Positions 22,141 to 34,989 of a DNA stretch of 64,000 bases are shown here, piece by piece. The notes under the pieces were generated by a model. It was not told where the DNA came from. It did no database searches and worked only from the letters and a program-made list of their open reading frames with translations. The first letter of the stretch is position 1, and every line of letters begins with the position of its first letter. Origin of the DNA: Liquidambar formosana (lineage: Eukaryota > Streptophyta > Magnoliopsida > Saxifragales > Altingiaceae); assembly GCA_039720395.1 (NCBI GenBank), contig JBBPBK010000048.1, positions 565,501-629,500 of the forward strand, written 5' to 3'. The position numbers were made by a program, and so were the translations under genes.

Positions 22141-23600
22141 CTTGTACAATTCTTTGAACCATAGCTCAATAAGCCTGTTAACTAGAATGGACACCATAGA
22201 ATGCAACTAAACTAAAGGACAAATTCTAGACTAGGAAGACCTGTCCATGTTAACTTTGCACTAAAGTCTTGATGATGGAACTGTCATGGTTAAATGAAGG
22301 ACCCGTTACTCTTTTTCCAAGTATGGCTTCAAGGACCAAGCCAACTTGTGCTACACCTGTGGTTTTGAGGCTCTTGTACAATTTTTTCCTCGAGTCCGTA
22401 ATTGATACTTCAAAATTGAATTAGTGCCACATAACGTGTATATGTAGCATGAAAATTCCATATACAATAAATGGAAGCGACTTTGGAAGAAATGTCGGGT
22501 GTGGAAATAAGAGGCTATGTAAGACTGATCATGAATGGAGACATGTAGTAAGGTTTTTCCATGGCCATAGCCCATCAAATCAATGTAGTAGGTCTAGATT
22601 TTGAGTTTGGATTGTTGGATTTTGAGGACCAAAGCTAGAGGACATACCATATGGTCCAGTCCATGTTATAGTTTTGTCATAAAAGTCTCTGGTTGTTGGG
22701 AATGGAATAGTTCCTTTGCACTAAAAGTATTTGATTGTTAAACAAAGCACCTGTAACGATCTAGCTTAATTTGCAATAAAAGTCATTAGTTGCAAGATGG
22801 CTCATGTACCAATCTTGAAAGATGGGATTGTTTGGGTGTCACTGCTGACTATTCCAAACTAAGATGAGTAAATGTGTTTGATATATGCAGGAGTACTGAA
22901 TCACATATCTATACTATTATAGAAAGGGATTGCAGTTTTGGTTGGATGTACAAACCAAAATACTGAAAAACACTCATCTGATTTTAAGGGACAATGACAT
23001 TTTAGGGCTAAAATAGTTATTTTCACAAGCAATCCTAAACTCCCTCAACTTTCTTAGGGACTCCCAAAACCACTATCTCCTCTCTAACAACAGTTACCCT
23101 AACTACCCCAATTGCCCAACTCCTATTTTTTCTCATCTTTTAAAAATTGTTTCCTTTCTCCCACTATCTTTAATTCTTTTTTCAGATGAGGGTTTTTTTT
23201 GGACGTCTAGTTATCTACTATGAATATGAGTGTAATCAACTTGTAAAAAGAAGTACAAATGAACTCATCTGAAATCTATGCTCAATACACACCATAGACT
23301 AATTCAATTTCCAGTGGAAATATTCTGTTTCTGACTAATTTTTTTTAAAAAAAAATCATAGTATTTGTAGTCTGTCTTTGTGAGCAACAAGTAATTAATT
23401 CCGCCCACAGTGTGTGGATTTAGCCCAAGAGGCTCTACTTGGATCCCTATTGAATCATCAAGTAACACACCTCCACATTAACCCAATATCAGCTCTGTTT
23501 ACTTATCTGTCTACAATCAAAAAAATGTTGGTCAAGAAGGAAAGGGTCACAACAAATGGACTACCTTGTGTTACATGACCCTGTAACAGAAACTAATGAT
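22141..23600. repeat. Duplicated block X, copy 1
   Basis: Non-coding block of about 1.45 kb repeated at 24440-25950 and 37100-38600, and without its Helitron at about 34990-36250. Function unknown. Its frequent short ORFs (for example 22351-22578) shift between copies, arguing against coding. Confidence 0.85.
22908..23210 (+). mobile_element. Short Helitron-like element, copy 1 (303 bp)
   Basis: Begins TCTATACTATTATAGAAAGG and ends GGACGTCTAG, i.e. TC...CTAG. It sits between A and T of CACATA|TTATCTAC, with no target duplication. The paralogous block at 35638/35639 has the same flanks joined directly (CACATATTATCTAC) and thus the empty site. I do not see the usual strong hairpin close to the 3' end, so it is called Helitron-like. 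Confidence 0.75.
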
Positions 23601-23699
23601 GGTGTTGGGGGGTTTTACTCTTTCTATTGGAAATATTGTTATTTTGGCCTACCATTTTGTCATTTTCCCTTGTTAATTTTATATCAAATTAATTATTAA

Positions 23700-24300
23700 G
23701 GCAAATATTTAGAGAATTTAAATAGCCCGTAATTGACACGCAAAACTAAAACTGACACCATAGAATGCAACTAGGGCAATAGCAATGTAGGAGCCTTCTA
23801 TAGGGCAGAGGTGATAGGTGAGGAAATAGGGGACCATATCCTCTTAATTCAATTGTAGGATTGAATGGTTTTGAATTCTTTACCATCACTCTTTTTCCAA
23901 GTGAGTGTAGCATTGAGGACCACTATGCTAGAGGACAAAAAGACAAGACTAGGAAGACCTATCCGTGTTAACTTTATACTAGAGTCTTTGTTGATGGAAC
24001 TATCCTAATTGACACGCAAAACTAGAACTGACACCATAGAATGCGACTAGGGCAATAGCAATGTAGGAGCCTTCTACAGGGCAGAGGTGATAGGTCAGGA
24101 AATAGGGGACCATATCCTCTGAATTCAATTGTAGGATTGAATGGTTTTGAACTCTTTACCATCACTCTTTTTCCAAGTGAGTGTGGCATTGAGGACCACT
24201 ATGCTAGAGGACAAAAAGACAAGACTAGGAAGACCTATCCGTGTTAACTTCACGCTGGAGTCTTTGTTGATGGAACTGTCCTGCTCAAATGAATCAATTC
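23700..24300. repeat. Tandem pair of about 285 bp
   Basis: 'ccgtaattgacacgcaaaac' to 'gttgatggaactgtcct' appears twice in a row (second copy from about 24005). The same pair occurs at about 36395-36955 with 276-bp spacing. The ORF starting MVLNSLPSLFFQV recurs here, but with no recognisable product and differing ends. I regard it as non-coding. Confidence 0.75.
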
Positions 24301-24439
24301 AATCTCCAGTGGACATCAAGTGCCTTATAATATGGTTCCAAAGAAATAAAATTTAAAATAAGAAATTTCAATAAAATTCAAGGAAAAATTAAAATAACCA
24401 TTAAAGGGATGATTTTGTGAGTATGGCTAGCACTTCTTC

Positions 24440-25950
24440 CCAACCATATTGTGCTTACTCAGAGGCTCTTGTACAATTCTTTGAACCACAGTTCAATAAG
24501 CCTGTAAACTAGAATGGACACTATAGAATGCAACTAAACTAAAGGACAAAGACTAGACTAGGAAGACCTGTCCATGTTAACTTTGCACTAGAGTCTTAAT
24601 GATGGAACTGTCATGGTTAAATGAAGGACCGTTACTCTTTTTCCAAGTATGGCTTCAAGGACCAAGCCAACTCGTGCTATGCGTGTGGTTTTGAGACTCT
24701 TGTACAATTTTTTCCTCGGGTCCGTAATTGATACTTCAAAATTGAATTAGTGCCACATAACGTGTATATAGAGCATGAAAATTCCATATACAATAAATGG
24801 AAGCGACTTTGGAAGTAATGTCGGGTGTGGAAATAAGAGGCTATGTAAGACTGATCATGAATAGAGACATGTAGTAAGGTTTTTCCATGGCCTTAGCCCA
24901 TCAAATCAATGGAGTAGGTCTAGATTTTGAGATTGGATTATTGGATTTTGAGGACCAAAGCCAGAGGACATACCATATGGTCCAGTCCATGTTATAGTTT
25001 TGTCATAAAAGTCTCTGGTTGTTGGGAATGGAATAGTTCCTTTGCACTAAAAGTCTTTGATTGTTAAACAAAGCACCTGTAATGATCTAGCTTAATTTGC
25101 AATAGAAGTCAACTGAAGTCATTAGTTGAAAGATGGCTCATGTACCAATCTTAAAAGATGGGATTGTTTGGGTGTCATTGCTGACTAGTCGAAACTAAGA
25201 TGAGTAAATGTGTTTGATATATGCGGAGTACTGAATCACATATCTATACTATTATAGAAATGGGTTGCACTTTTGGTTGGATGTACAAACCAAAATACTG
25301 AAAAACACTCATTTGATTTTACGGGACAATGACATTTTACAGCTAAAATAGTACGTTATTTTCACAAGCAATCCTAAACTCCCTCAACTTTTTCAGGGAC
25401 TCCCAAAACCACTATCTTCTCTCTAACAACAGTTACCCTAACTACCCCAATTGCCCAACTCCTATTTTTTCTCATCTTTTAAAAATTGTTTCCTTTCTCC
25501 CACTATCTTTAATTCTTTTTTCAGATGAGGGTTTTTTTTGGACATCTAGTTATCTACTATGAATATGAGTGTAATCAACTTGTTAAAAGAAGTACAAATG
25601 AACTCATCTGAGATCTGTGCTCAATACACACCGTAGACAAATTCAATGTCCAGTGGAAATATTCTATTTATGACTAATTAAAAAAAAATAAAAATCAGAG
25701 TATTTATAGTCTGTCTTTGTGAGCAACCAGTAATTAATTCAGCCCCCAGTGTGTGGATTTAGCCCAAGAAGCTCTACTTGGATCCCTATTGAGTCGTTAG
25801 GTAACACACCTCCACATTAACCCAATATCAGCTCTGTTTACATCTCTAAGTCTTCAATCAAAAAACTGTTGGTCAATAAGGAAAGGTTCACAACAAATGG
25901 ACTACCCAGTGTTACATGACCCTGTAACAGAAACTAATGGTGGTGTTAGG
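24440..25950. repeat. Duplicated block X, copy 2
   Basis: Matches 22141-23600, including the Helitron-like insert (25243-25549). Directly followed by the PARN-like exon fragment. Non-coding. Confidence 0.85.
25243..25549 (+). mobile_element. Short Helitron-like element, copy 2 (307 bp)
   Basis: TCTATACTATTATAGAAATG at the left, GACATCTAG at the right, in the same A|T site as copy 1. It was duplicated with its flanks, not inserted anew. Confidence 0.75.
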
Positions 25951-26756
25951 GCAATTACCTCGAAACCAGCCAGGTGACTGGAGATCCTCTGTTCAATAAA
26001 AAAACCAAATGAGCTAGAAAAATCTAGCTCAATCAAGTAACCAACTTTAAAAATCAAGGCATGAGTACCTTCATCTTACAGTTGTTACTATAATTTCTCT
26101 ACGTCGAATGCTTGCTAATTGGGTTCTGATCGATCCATCTTTGGCGTTTAAAGGAGCTTTTTAGATTTAGACCCAGAGAGAGAAGCTGTGGAATGCTTGG
26201 TAAATGGGTTCTGATCCATTATGATTTTTGGGAGCTGTCCTGTACTTGTTTGATTGAATTACGTTAATCAAATAATTCCGAAATTCTTACACGAGAAGCT
26301 CATTAGACAAAATAGATTACTGCTTTTGATGCTAAGAGTGAAACTCTAGTTAGAATGCCGCCTCTTTTTATCTTTCCCCAAAAGGTAAAATCACTATAGA
26401 ACGACGCCGTCTCTCTGCACTCCACATACTTCAAACCTTTTCGGCTTTTCACCGATTCTGCGTGCCCACCCACAAGGCCACAAGGGCTTCTGTTGGAAAT
26501 GCCCTACGGGCTACGGCCCTTCCCCGCTCTGTTTGGTTGCTGAGAAAATTCAGCACTGAATAGAAACCAAAATTTTGAATCACATAAACAAGAATTCAAC
26601 TCTTTTCTTTCTTTTTCCTTCATTTTCTCAGCAACCAAACGGATTCAGAAAAGCAGACAACAATGGTCGGAAAATGAACAACCAGTACTCAGTTAGTCAG
26701 TTGAGGCACCGTCTCGTTCTTCCCACACCTTCTGCTTCACCACACCATCGTCATAA

Positions 26757-26919
26757 TCTTCAAAATTCCTTCTCAAGAATGTCACCAAATCGAACTTCGA
26801 GTCCTCGCTCGAAGGCCTCAGGCGCCACGTCCGAGCTTCTGACTTCGTCGCCGTCGATCTCGAGATGACCGGAATCACCAGCGCTCCATGGAGAGAGTCC
26901 TTCGAGTTGGATCGCTTCG
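26757..26919 (+). pseudogene. PARN-like poly(A) ribonuclease exon 1 fragment, copy 1
   Basis: The plus-strand frame starting after a stop at 26754 codes KNVTKSNFESSLEGLRRHV, then ASDFVAVDLEMTGITSAPWR, then ESFELDRF. This is the N-terminal part of PARN-type DEDD deadenylases. VAVDLEMTG holds the first two catalytic acidic residues (D-x-E). The exon ends CGCTTCG|TGCGTGG, where an expected GT donor has been lost or altered, and no later exon follows. An upstream in-frame TAA removes the normal N-terminus. Overlapping ORFs in other frames (26575-26868 and its antisense) are shadows. Identified from the family pattern. Confidence 0.75.
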
Positions 26920-27149
26920 TGCGTGGTTCGTGAGTTTTGTCCTTATTCTTCTTGTTTGGTTGCTGAGAAATTTGAGAAATAGCAAAAAGAAATAAGATTT
27001 TCCCGAAAATGTCGTGTTTTAAGCAGAATTAAGTCACTATTAGCTCAGTTGAGTCGAGCTTTCTGAGAGAATGTAGGAAAAAGGATAGAACGGAAATTAA
27101 GTATTTTAATTGTACTTGTTTGGCTGCTGAGAAAATTTGAGAGAAAATT

Positions 27150-27293
27150 CTGTGATCAGAGCAATGCTCTGGTTATGAGGGCGCATATGGGTAGGAAGAA
27201 TAATTAGGAGAGAAACAATCAATTTGAGAATGCAAGAGAAATAATAAGGAGGCAGATCAGAGGCACATGAACCGCTCCATCTTTCCTTCAAGA
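27150..27293 (-). pseudogene. RLP 5'-end fragment (signal peptide region) fused to the PARN fragment
   Basis: Minus strand: an ATG at 27280 followed by ERFMCL, stop, then SASLLFLLHSQ. This is a decayed copy of the signal peptide start of exon 1 (19678), and the downstream part matches the segment coding CPHDQSFALLQ. Two stops in frame. It joins PARN intron-like sequence near 27150 in the opposite orientation. Confidence 0.7.
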
Positions 27294-27309
27294 TATCAAA
27301 ATCTGAAGA

Positions 27310-29360
27310 TATTATACCCCCACTAGCACCTCTAAACCTCCATTGGATTTCACTACCTAAAATAAAAATAACAAATAAAAAAATAAAAGAAGAAATAAAT
27401 CAAGTGAAGAATGAAGAGGATATCCCAAGGGGTTGAGTCGCCGGTGTTTGCGATTAGACATGAGGAGAAACTACGTACCAAACAACAATTTTTAATTCTT
27501 TCTCACACTAATTTTTTACAGAAAAGATATTCATGTTTCCTATATCAATTACAATACATATATTAAATTATTAATAGAAACATTTCTTCCTTTATGTTCA
27601 TTATATGGCCAAAAAAGAACCAAAAAAAGAAAAAAAAAAAACGAAGTAAATAAAATAATAGTGGAGCTGTGAAGTTCCTTTTGGGAGAGGAAGCTGATAA
27701 GACAGAGGGAGATGAAAGGAGTCGTTCTAGTTTACCGGCATCAAATTATTTGATTTGTTTCTCCTGATTTTTCAAATTGTTTGATTTGTTTCTCCTGATT
27801 TTTTTAGGGCACAGATTTGAGCTAGTTGTCTATGTCGGGTTCAAATCAGACGTGGCCAGTGGGGTCGAGATGGGGGCCGATCCTCTTGCATGAAAAAAGA
27901 GATAAGGGTCCCACCAAGATTGGCTGTAAAGCAGATGCAGAGAATATAATTGAGTCATCTTCCCACACGAAAAACCACCTAAACATGACCTGTTTTTCAT
28001 TTAATATTTCCTAACAAAACAAAAAGCCATAGCCCCAGCTTGCACCTTTTATTGTTTATACACATGCATTGATGAATGCTGATTTTGACACCCTTTTTTG
28101 TCGACAAAAATAAAAACACACTAACTCTCACCAAAAAGACAATTTTGACACTCCCAAAGTTATATTTCCATCCAGACATGGACAGTTTTGACTATGTATC
28201 AATGACCTCGATTAGATTTGTTACATAGTTTTATCTTATGCATCCTACCATGCTTTGGATTATGGGCGTAATTCGGTTTGAATTAGGTCAATTTGACCTC
28301 AACCCTAAACCAAATTCTCCCTTTTCTTTAGGATCTATTTGAGAATTTGAAAAAATAGATCAGACTGGATCTACTTCCTAATTGTTATTAGATTTTTAAA
28401 TAAACAAACTTACAGTTGGTTTAAAAAAAATTATGTTTATACTTTACTTTCGGCAAAAAACTGAATAGATTAGCAAGAAAAAAAATATTTACCAAGTAGT
28501 GTAAAATCAAAATCAGTCAAACTTATTTCACTAGCCAAGTTTTTAGATTTACCAAACAGTCCCTCGAGATTGGGTGCAACGGCCTTAGTCTGGTTCGATT
28601 TTCTATGTGGATCGTTTTCGCATATAAACCAAGGAGGTTGTTTGTGACAAAATTTTTTCAAAGAGGTGCAATTAGGGAGGCTTGAACACTGCAGCCTATG
28701 ATCATCTTTAGGCACTTTGCCACCTATCCAACTGTCCGGCATGAATACATTCAAGCAACAAATATTATTTCTGTTTTAGTTGATATGTTTATTAATAAAT
28801 TCAAATATATTTAGAATGACATATTTAAAATATATTTAAAAGTCATGTATGTACACTTCTTCCGTTAAGTCAGAGAATTAGTTTGGACACACATGGAGTA
28901 AGATTATTGGGGTGATAGAAGAAAGGGACACAAATTGGGGACAAAAGATCTGAACTCACACTAGACAGTATTGGACCCGCAATAAGTGGATGAATTGAAC
29001 TTCTAAGACCTTGCAGTAAGAACTAGTGCTAGTGTGGAAATAAGGGACCATGTGGGAGCCATGAACAAAGACATGCTAGGGGCTAATTTGGCCCACGTGC
29101 AACTTTTCTGGTTTTGCCTTCTCAGTCCACTTTTCTACGTCTAACTAAATTTGCCTAGCTTTTGCAAGGAATTTTGTTGATCAACAACGCGGGCAATGGC
29201 GAAAGCGACACGTCGGGATGACTTGTCCTACATCACTAGGACTAGCTATGCTTCCATGCCAAAAAGTAGCCACGCTGTTGTGGTTAAATGAAGCGCCCAA
29301 AATAGTGGTCAAGTGGTCCCAAATCAATTAAAGATGGAACGGTGGACTCTGATGTTACGT
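27310..29360. repeat. Duplicated block E, copy 2
   Basis: Matches 20130-22140 (offset about 7.2 kb), including the MITE (about 28330-28560) and the SINE-like piece (about 28562-28745). Extra 'tttgatttgtttctcctgat' repeat at 27750-27805 is a local duplication. ORFs at 27826-28014, 27997-28179 and 28470-28754 are not supported as genes. Confidence 0.85.
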
Positions 29361-29826
29361 AAGTGGTTTTGAGACTAGTACAATTTTTTCCACAACTAAC
29401 CTGAAGTTTACATATCTAAAAAGTTTAAGAGCTTGTAATTGACACGTCTGTCAAACTTAAATTGAGCTTTAAGAGCTCGTAATTGACATGTCAAAGTGAA
29501 TTGATGAAATAAAATTTGAATACAGTAATACAATTGGCCTAAAGTTTACATTTCTCTCTTGCTCCTTTTTTCCCTTTTGAGAAAAAAAAAAGGAAAAAAA
29601 AGGAAAAAAGAAAAAAACAAACAAACCAAAATTTAATCAAACAATGCTATTCTAGCATAAATGTCCCACTTTAGAGATTCTATGATACCTGGGGGCTATT
29701 GTACCCAAATGGACCACAAATATGACTACTTACCACAAAATTTGATCGACTAACTTGATGTTTCCAAAAATATGATTATTTATCATAAAATGTGATCACT
29801 TAAGATATGATACCCTATTTTTTGTG

Positions 29827-30413
29827 TGGATATCATAAAATTCCGCCAGACTTTATCTATTAACCCCTATGAAAATCCTGAGATCCAAACCTCATTTTCC
29901 TTTAAACTTTGCGCTAGCTCTGCCCTTGTGCACCAACTTCTTACACCAAATTACGTTAAATAATAATGTGGTATTGACTAATCAAAAAATAAACAAATTA
30001 TTTGACACCAACTCATCTACTACGTGAGTTGGTGTGCGTAACATTTTTTGATTAGCCAATACCGCTTTATCAGTTAACGTATATAAGTTTTTATGCTCAA
30101 TATGGCAGATTAATTCAAGTTCCAATGGACATTCTAATACACTTTATATAGTTTTGAATGAAAAAAATTTAAAAAATAAGAATCTTTGGTAAGAGTACAT
30201 TCTTCATAACCTTTTTTTTTTTTTTTTTAGTCTAAACGTGACACGTCAAAACAGAAATTAACACCATATAGTAGTATAGTACAAATAGAGCACAAATAGA
30301 GCATGAATTTCATAACCAACTAATATTGCAAATCCAGTTAACATGGGAGTAGGGGAAACGGGGGATTATGTGGGAGCCATGAATAGACACATGCTATATA
30401 CGAATCAAAAAGT
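29827..30413. repeat. Duplicated block D1, copy 2, with the empty site of the Copia element
   Basis: Matches 4523-5108. Here the sequence runs TTTGTGTGGATATCATAAAA without an LTR, so it shows the pre-insertion state of the element ending at 4522. It contains MITE copy 2 at about 29945-30090. Confidence 0.8.
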
Positions 30414-30527
30414 TGCATTTGAAGACTTCTCATGCTTCCATACTATACTCAGACTCAGTCTCAATGTGGAAAAATTTATTAAAATTATTGGTTAAGTCAT
30501 TCCAGAGCAATTAAAGATCACTTATGT

Positions 30528-30945
30528 CTTAAAAATCTAAAAAGATGGATTTTTTTGGATTCCACTACCGACTAGTCCAAATTGGAATGAATGAAAACAT
30601 TTGATGTAGGAGTCTTTTCACATCTCTATCATTACTCAAGGACCACTAATGGTCTTTCATCATTTTTTTTTCTTTTTTTATATTGTTTTCTTTTATTTTT
30701 AATTTAGGAAAAATAATAATAAAAAGCTCAAAACTACATAGTTTGGTCATTCAAATGCCTCGTAAATATATAGCTTTTGTACAATTTTTTTTTGAAGAGT
30801 ATGTACGTGATAGGCTCCTCAAACCAAAATTGACACCATTAAATGTGGATAGACCATAAAATAAAATTAGGGCCTAGATATTTGGAGTATGTGTGGTGTG
30901 CTTAGCAATTTTATGTACTACTTCCCATTTCTTTGGGACATGTTA
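30528..30945. repeat. Duplicated block D3, copy 2
   Basis: Matches 6913-7216 and 40765-41024. After 30806 it continues to match only the 41-kb copy (to about 30945). Non-coding. Confidence 0.75.
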
Positions 30946-31398
30946 GGAATCCAAGGAGTTGCATTGTTGACTTCTCACGCTTCCATGCCATAATGAGACT
31001 AAATTTTCTCAATCAATCATTAAAGCTTCTTTTACCATTAAAAAAAATAAAATAAAATAAAAAATCCAATATGCTTTCCTTCTATCAGCAAGACGTACTG
31101 CTGTACCTATGCTCTCATTCTAACGTGTTGAAAATTATCTCTTCAACGAAAATTAATATATTGTTCTGTCCATACTGTTTTCAGCTTTCTTCTCTCCTCT
31201 ATTTTTTATTTTGTGGAATGTTTTCCGTAAAAATGTTATGAGCTTGAGGGAGAGAACTGGAGGGTTAGACTAAACTAACGTGTCTCTTCTCGAACCACAT
31301 ACGGGAGAGAACTGGAGGGTTAGACTAGAGGGGAACCAAGCCCACTCTTGTAGGCCTCGAGTTTACACTGTAGGATTTTAAGTCTCCAAAATATTTGG

Positions 31399-31625
31399 CT
31401 TTGCAATCTTAACTCAATCTCGGAATCAAACGGTCTTGAGCTCCTAATCATCACCCTTTTCGTACTCTAACAAGTGAGAAACATAGGGCCAAACCGAATT
31501 GAGTATAGAAGAGGTGACCAGGAAGACTTGTCCATGTTAGCTTTTTCCTTAAAGTCTTTGGTCTTTACAAATTTTTTGATCAAGCGGTCCCATAATAGAC
31601 ATCCATCATCTCTAGCTTCAAAAAA
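31399..31625. repeat. Duplicated block D4, copy 1 (other copy 41394-41625)
   Basis: Shared phrase 'ggtcttgagctcctaatcat' and onward to 'tagacatccatcatctctag'. The ORFs on both strands here (31467-31691, 31474-31755) are not kept in the other copy. Confidence 0.75.
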
Positions 31626-31769
31626 TTTATTGAGGACTTTTAAAGTGCTAAAAAGACTGCTAATTAAAAGATGGGAAGGTGAAAAAGGCAAGAGAGTGCC
31701 GTGCAGTGTGTGGGGTCAAAGTAGTCAATTGTCACTAATAGCGAACATTATGTGAGCTTTTGGGGTATA

Positions 31770-32150
31770 GGTCCCTTAAGGTGGAGCTCCACTTACACAA
31801 TCCCTAGTTTCCACTGTACGAATTATTTTCAAATGTATCAAAATGTGGGTTTCGGATATAGGTCCCTTAAAGTGTGTTTGCGAAAAGGTTCAAGAATGAG
31901 AAAAAGTTCAGAGTCAGTCAATTTCCCTTGAATCTCCCCGGTGAGGTCATTTGTAGAGACTAGAGAGGTCAATGATTTGAGATTTCCCAAATTTCCAAGT
32001 AATGATGGAATCTGACCTCTAAGGTTGTTATGAGAAAAGTTGAGCAACCGAAGTGAAGTGAGCTTTCCAGTTAATTTTGGTATATCTCCTTGGAATTTGT
32101 TGGACGACAAATGAGGGGCTGTGAAAATGGTTAGGATTTTAACCAACTCA
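31770..32150 (-). pseudogene. RLP C-terminal LRR fragment, pseudogene
   Basis: The minus strand reads ILTIFTAPHLSSNKFQGDIP, then KLTGKLTSLRLLNFSHNNLR, then GQIPSLLGNLGNLKSL. It matches the last LRRs of the main gene (about 7780-8110). It then slips out of frame (TSLVSTNDLTGEIQGK) and ends with the region before the transmembrane helix, which is missing. Flanking sequence is not RLP-like, so it is an isolated fragment. Confidence 0.85.
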
Positions 32151-33543
32151 ATATCTAAATTGAATGATTATTGGTCTTTCATCATTCCAACTTCAACAAA
32201 ATTATTGGTCAATATGTCGAGCTAATTCACCAACTCATGTCCGAACAAATTTAAAAAGATGGATTCATTTGGATTCCATTACTGACTAGTTGATATTAGG
32301 AAGAATGAAAGTGTTTGGTGTCGAAGTTACAAATGAACTCATTTGAAATTTGTGCTAGCTAGCTCAATATGTTGAACTAATTCAATTTACAATTGACATC
32401 CAAATGCCTTATAAATAGATTTTGTACAATTCTTATCAGGACTTTGCAATTGGTGCCTCCAACCAAAATTGACACCATATAACATCAATATAGCATGAAA
32501 TACATAGCCAACCATGCCATATTTTGTTAAGGAGTTTTTCATTTACATGATGAGGGGATGACGCATGTCAAAATCTAGGATTGTAATTGATGCCGCGCAC
32601 ATTTGAGTTTGGGGCGCTCTGGTTCAACTAGTGTTTGCTAGACTTGTGACGGTCCAACCATTCCATGGAGTCTGTAACCACTTATCTTATTTTCGTGCGG
32701 ATTGGAAACAATGATTAATTAAAAGCAATTTCCCAAATGCATAATATATAGCACAAAAATTTGTTTTAAGGTTTTCATGGTGGGCTTTCAAATATCAGTC
32801 TTTGTTGATAATTTCAGCTTATTATCTTCCCCACATCAAGCTAGCATCAAGTATTTTTACACCTCTAAGTCATCCAAAATGAAGAAAATTCCAATCTTGC
32901 TACATGCCTAGACCCAAGAAGTCAAGGACTTTAAGGTGGTATATGCCTTCTGAATATGGTTTCGTTTGAGGAATCTTTTTCAAAGTTGGAATATTAAGAT
33001 TCGAAAAAATGTATTCCTCAATAACTTCATTGGGGGGGGGGGGGGAATCATTGTAGGAGTGATGGTCATTTTAGTTAGTACTTTTTCTCAGCCTTCTTTG
33101 TTACATTACTGTAATGACTTTAACTTTTTAAAATTTGTACCTTCCATATTATGTGAAATATACTAAAATGGTATAATTTTCATTTAGCTGCCCAAAAAAA
33201 CCCTTATTGATGTTCTAATTGTCCTGGTTCTTTGAGGGAGACCCAAAGAATTTTCTAAAGTTGGACTGAATAATTAATCCTAACACTGACAAACAATCTA
33301 ATCTTTTCTCTACACGTGCAGATTGAAAGAAACGTTCCAAAGAAATCGCTACAATGAAAAGAAAGTAATTCCGAGGAAAAAAAAAAATATTCAAAGCCCT
33401 AATGCACATAAAAGCAAATCCACTTCATAGAATAGGCCAGCCTCCTCCTTTTAGTAGATATTATCAATTAACCACATTTTTTTAGGCACCACCTTATGGA
33501 CGACTCTATGTGTCAGTGAGGTGGCTTTCTTACCAAATTATTA
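32151..33543. other. Non-coding stretch
   Basis: Weak echoes of block D3 at about 32255-32430 ('ggattccattactgac', 'atccaaatgccttataaat'). A run of 16 G at about 33031-33046. No gene seen. Confidence 0.5.
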
Positions 33544-33808
33544 CTCCATCCGTTTCTATTTTATTGTCTACTTTTCCTTTTTGGGATTTTCCAAAATTAT
33601 TGTCCAATTCAAAAGGTCAAAAACTTTTTTTTTTGTTGATTTCCTAAAACACCACATCTCCTAAGTGTTTTAAAATTTTCCATTGTTTTGTGCACTTAAG
33701 GGTATAATACGAATGTTAACACATTAATATTGATGTGAAAGCATTGAAAAATGTTTTCTAAAAAAACGTGTTTTGTCAAAGGGGACAATCAATTAGGAAC
33801 GGAGAGAG
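33544..33808. mobile_element. Stowaway MITE
   Basis: TA, then CTCCATCCGTTTCTATTTTA at the left. The right end reads AATTAGGAACGGAGAGAG, then TA. 265 bp, with TA target duplication. Internal sequence resembles 17751-17998. Confidence 0.8.
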
Positions 33809-34235
33809 TATTATTTTTATTGTAGAGTAAGAGAGATGCAGCCATGGAGGGTTACAGAGTTGCCTTCCTCTGTTTCATGTGTGGTGAGGTGTTTGGGTGA
33901 CCTTAAGTCTCCTCAATCAATGTGTGGATTTGACTGATATGAAAACATTGTCGTTCTAGTCCACTCTCTGTTATCTATTCTTTTTTCCTCTCTTAATTTG
34001 GAGGTTTGCCTCTCCTAGAAGAGAGGATGCCATCAATGCTCCCATTTTTTCTCGGATCAGAAGTAGAAATTTCCATTGAACAAATAATTAACTTCTTTAA
34101 AATAATAGAGAAAGTATAAGGCTACCAATAATTATATCACCTATGACTTCAAGTAACATTGTTTCACAATACGGTATAATATAAACACTAAATTCATTGA
34201 ATGACATGATAACATTTTAAATGTGCATTGCCTAA

Positions 34236-34490
34236 GGGCCTGTTTGGTTGTCCAATTCAAAATTAAACAATTTAGAATATTTTAAAATGTTGAAGTTATC
34301 ATTATAGTTGATGTTATAGAATCAATTTTAAGGAATTTATGAAATGCCACTATTTTGAGTTGCTACTCTTATTTGTGATGATAACCATCATTTTCTTGAA
34401 TTTGTTAATTCAAGATGATGGAGTGTGCATTAAATACTATGTAAAATTTATCAAATTTCTTAATTTAAAATTGGACAACCAAACAGGCCC
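34236..34490. mobile_element. Tourist-like (PIF/Harbinger) MITE, 255 bp
   Basis: TAA, then GGGCCTGTTTGGTTGTCCAA at the left; TTGGACAACCAAACAGGCCC, then TAA at the right. The 20-bp ends are perfect mirror images and the 3-bp TAA duplication fits Tourist elements. A relative lies at 44096-44352. Confidence 0.85.
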
Positions 34491-34989
34491 TAAATATTAT
34501 ACTTGATCAAAATAAAGCAAACAAATTGAGACGGATAAAATATATATATATTCTGAAACCCCCGACCAGTTAGAAGACGTCAATTGCCTTACATATAGCT
34601 TAGAATGAATAATATTTTAGAATAAGATCTACATATATATTTTGCAAAAATTATATTTTCAATTAATTACATGGGGAAAAAGTAATAACCACTAGAAGGA
34701 TGATCATGTCAGTATGGCTAGCACGCACTTCTTCCAAGTTCCAACCATCATGTGTTGACCTAAGGACTTTCAAGAGCCTATCATTGACACATCTGAATGA
34801 AAATTGAGGTCGTCGTAGGATGTGGACACACCAATGCAATATGTCACCAACCATTTATAATTCTTTCTCACACTAATTTTTTACAGAAAAGATATTCATG
34901 TTTCCTTTATCAATCACAAAACATATATTAAATTATTAATAGTCTCCTTTTATGTTCATCAGATGGCCCAAAAAAAAAAGAAAAGATAT

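Noticed and set aside
26575..26878. ORFs on both strands overlapping the PARN-like exon
   Set aside because: The protein match is to a different plus-strand frame. These are shadows.
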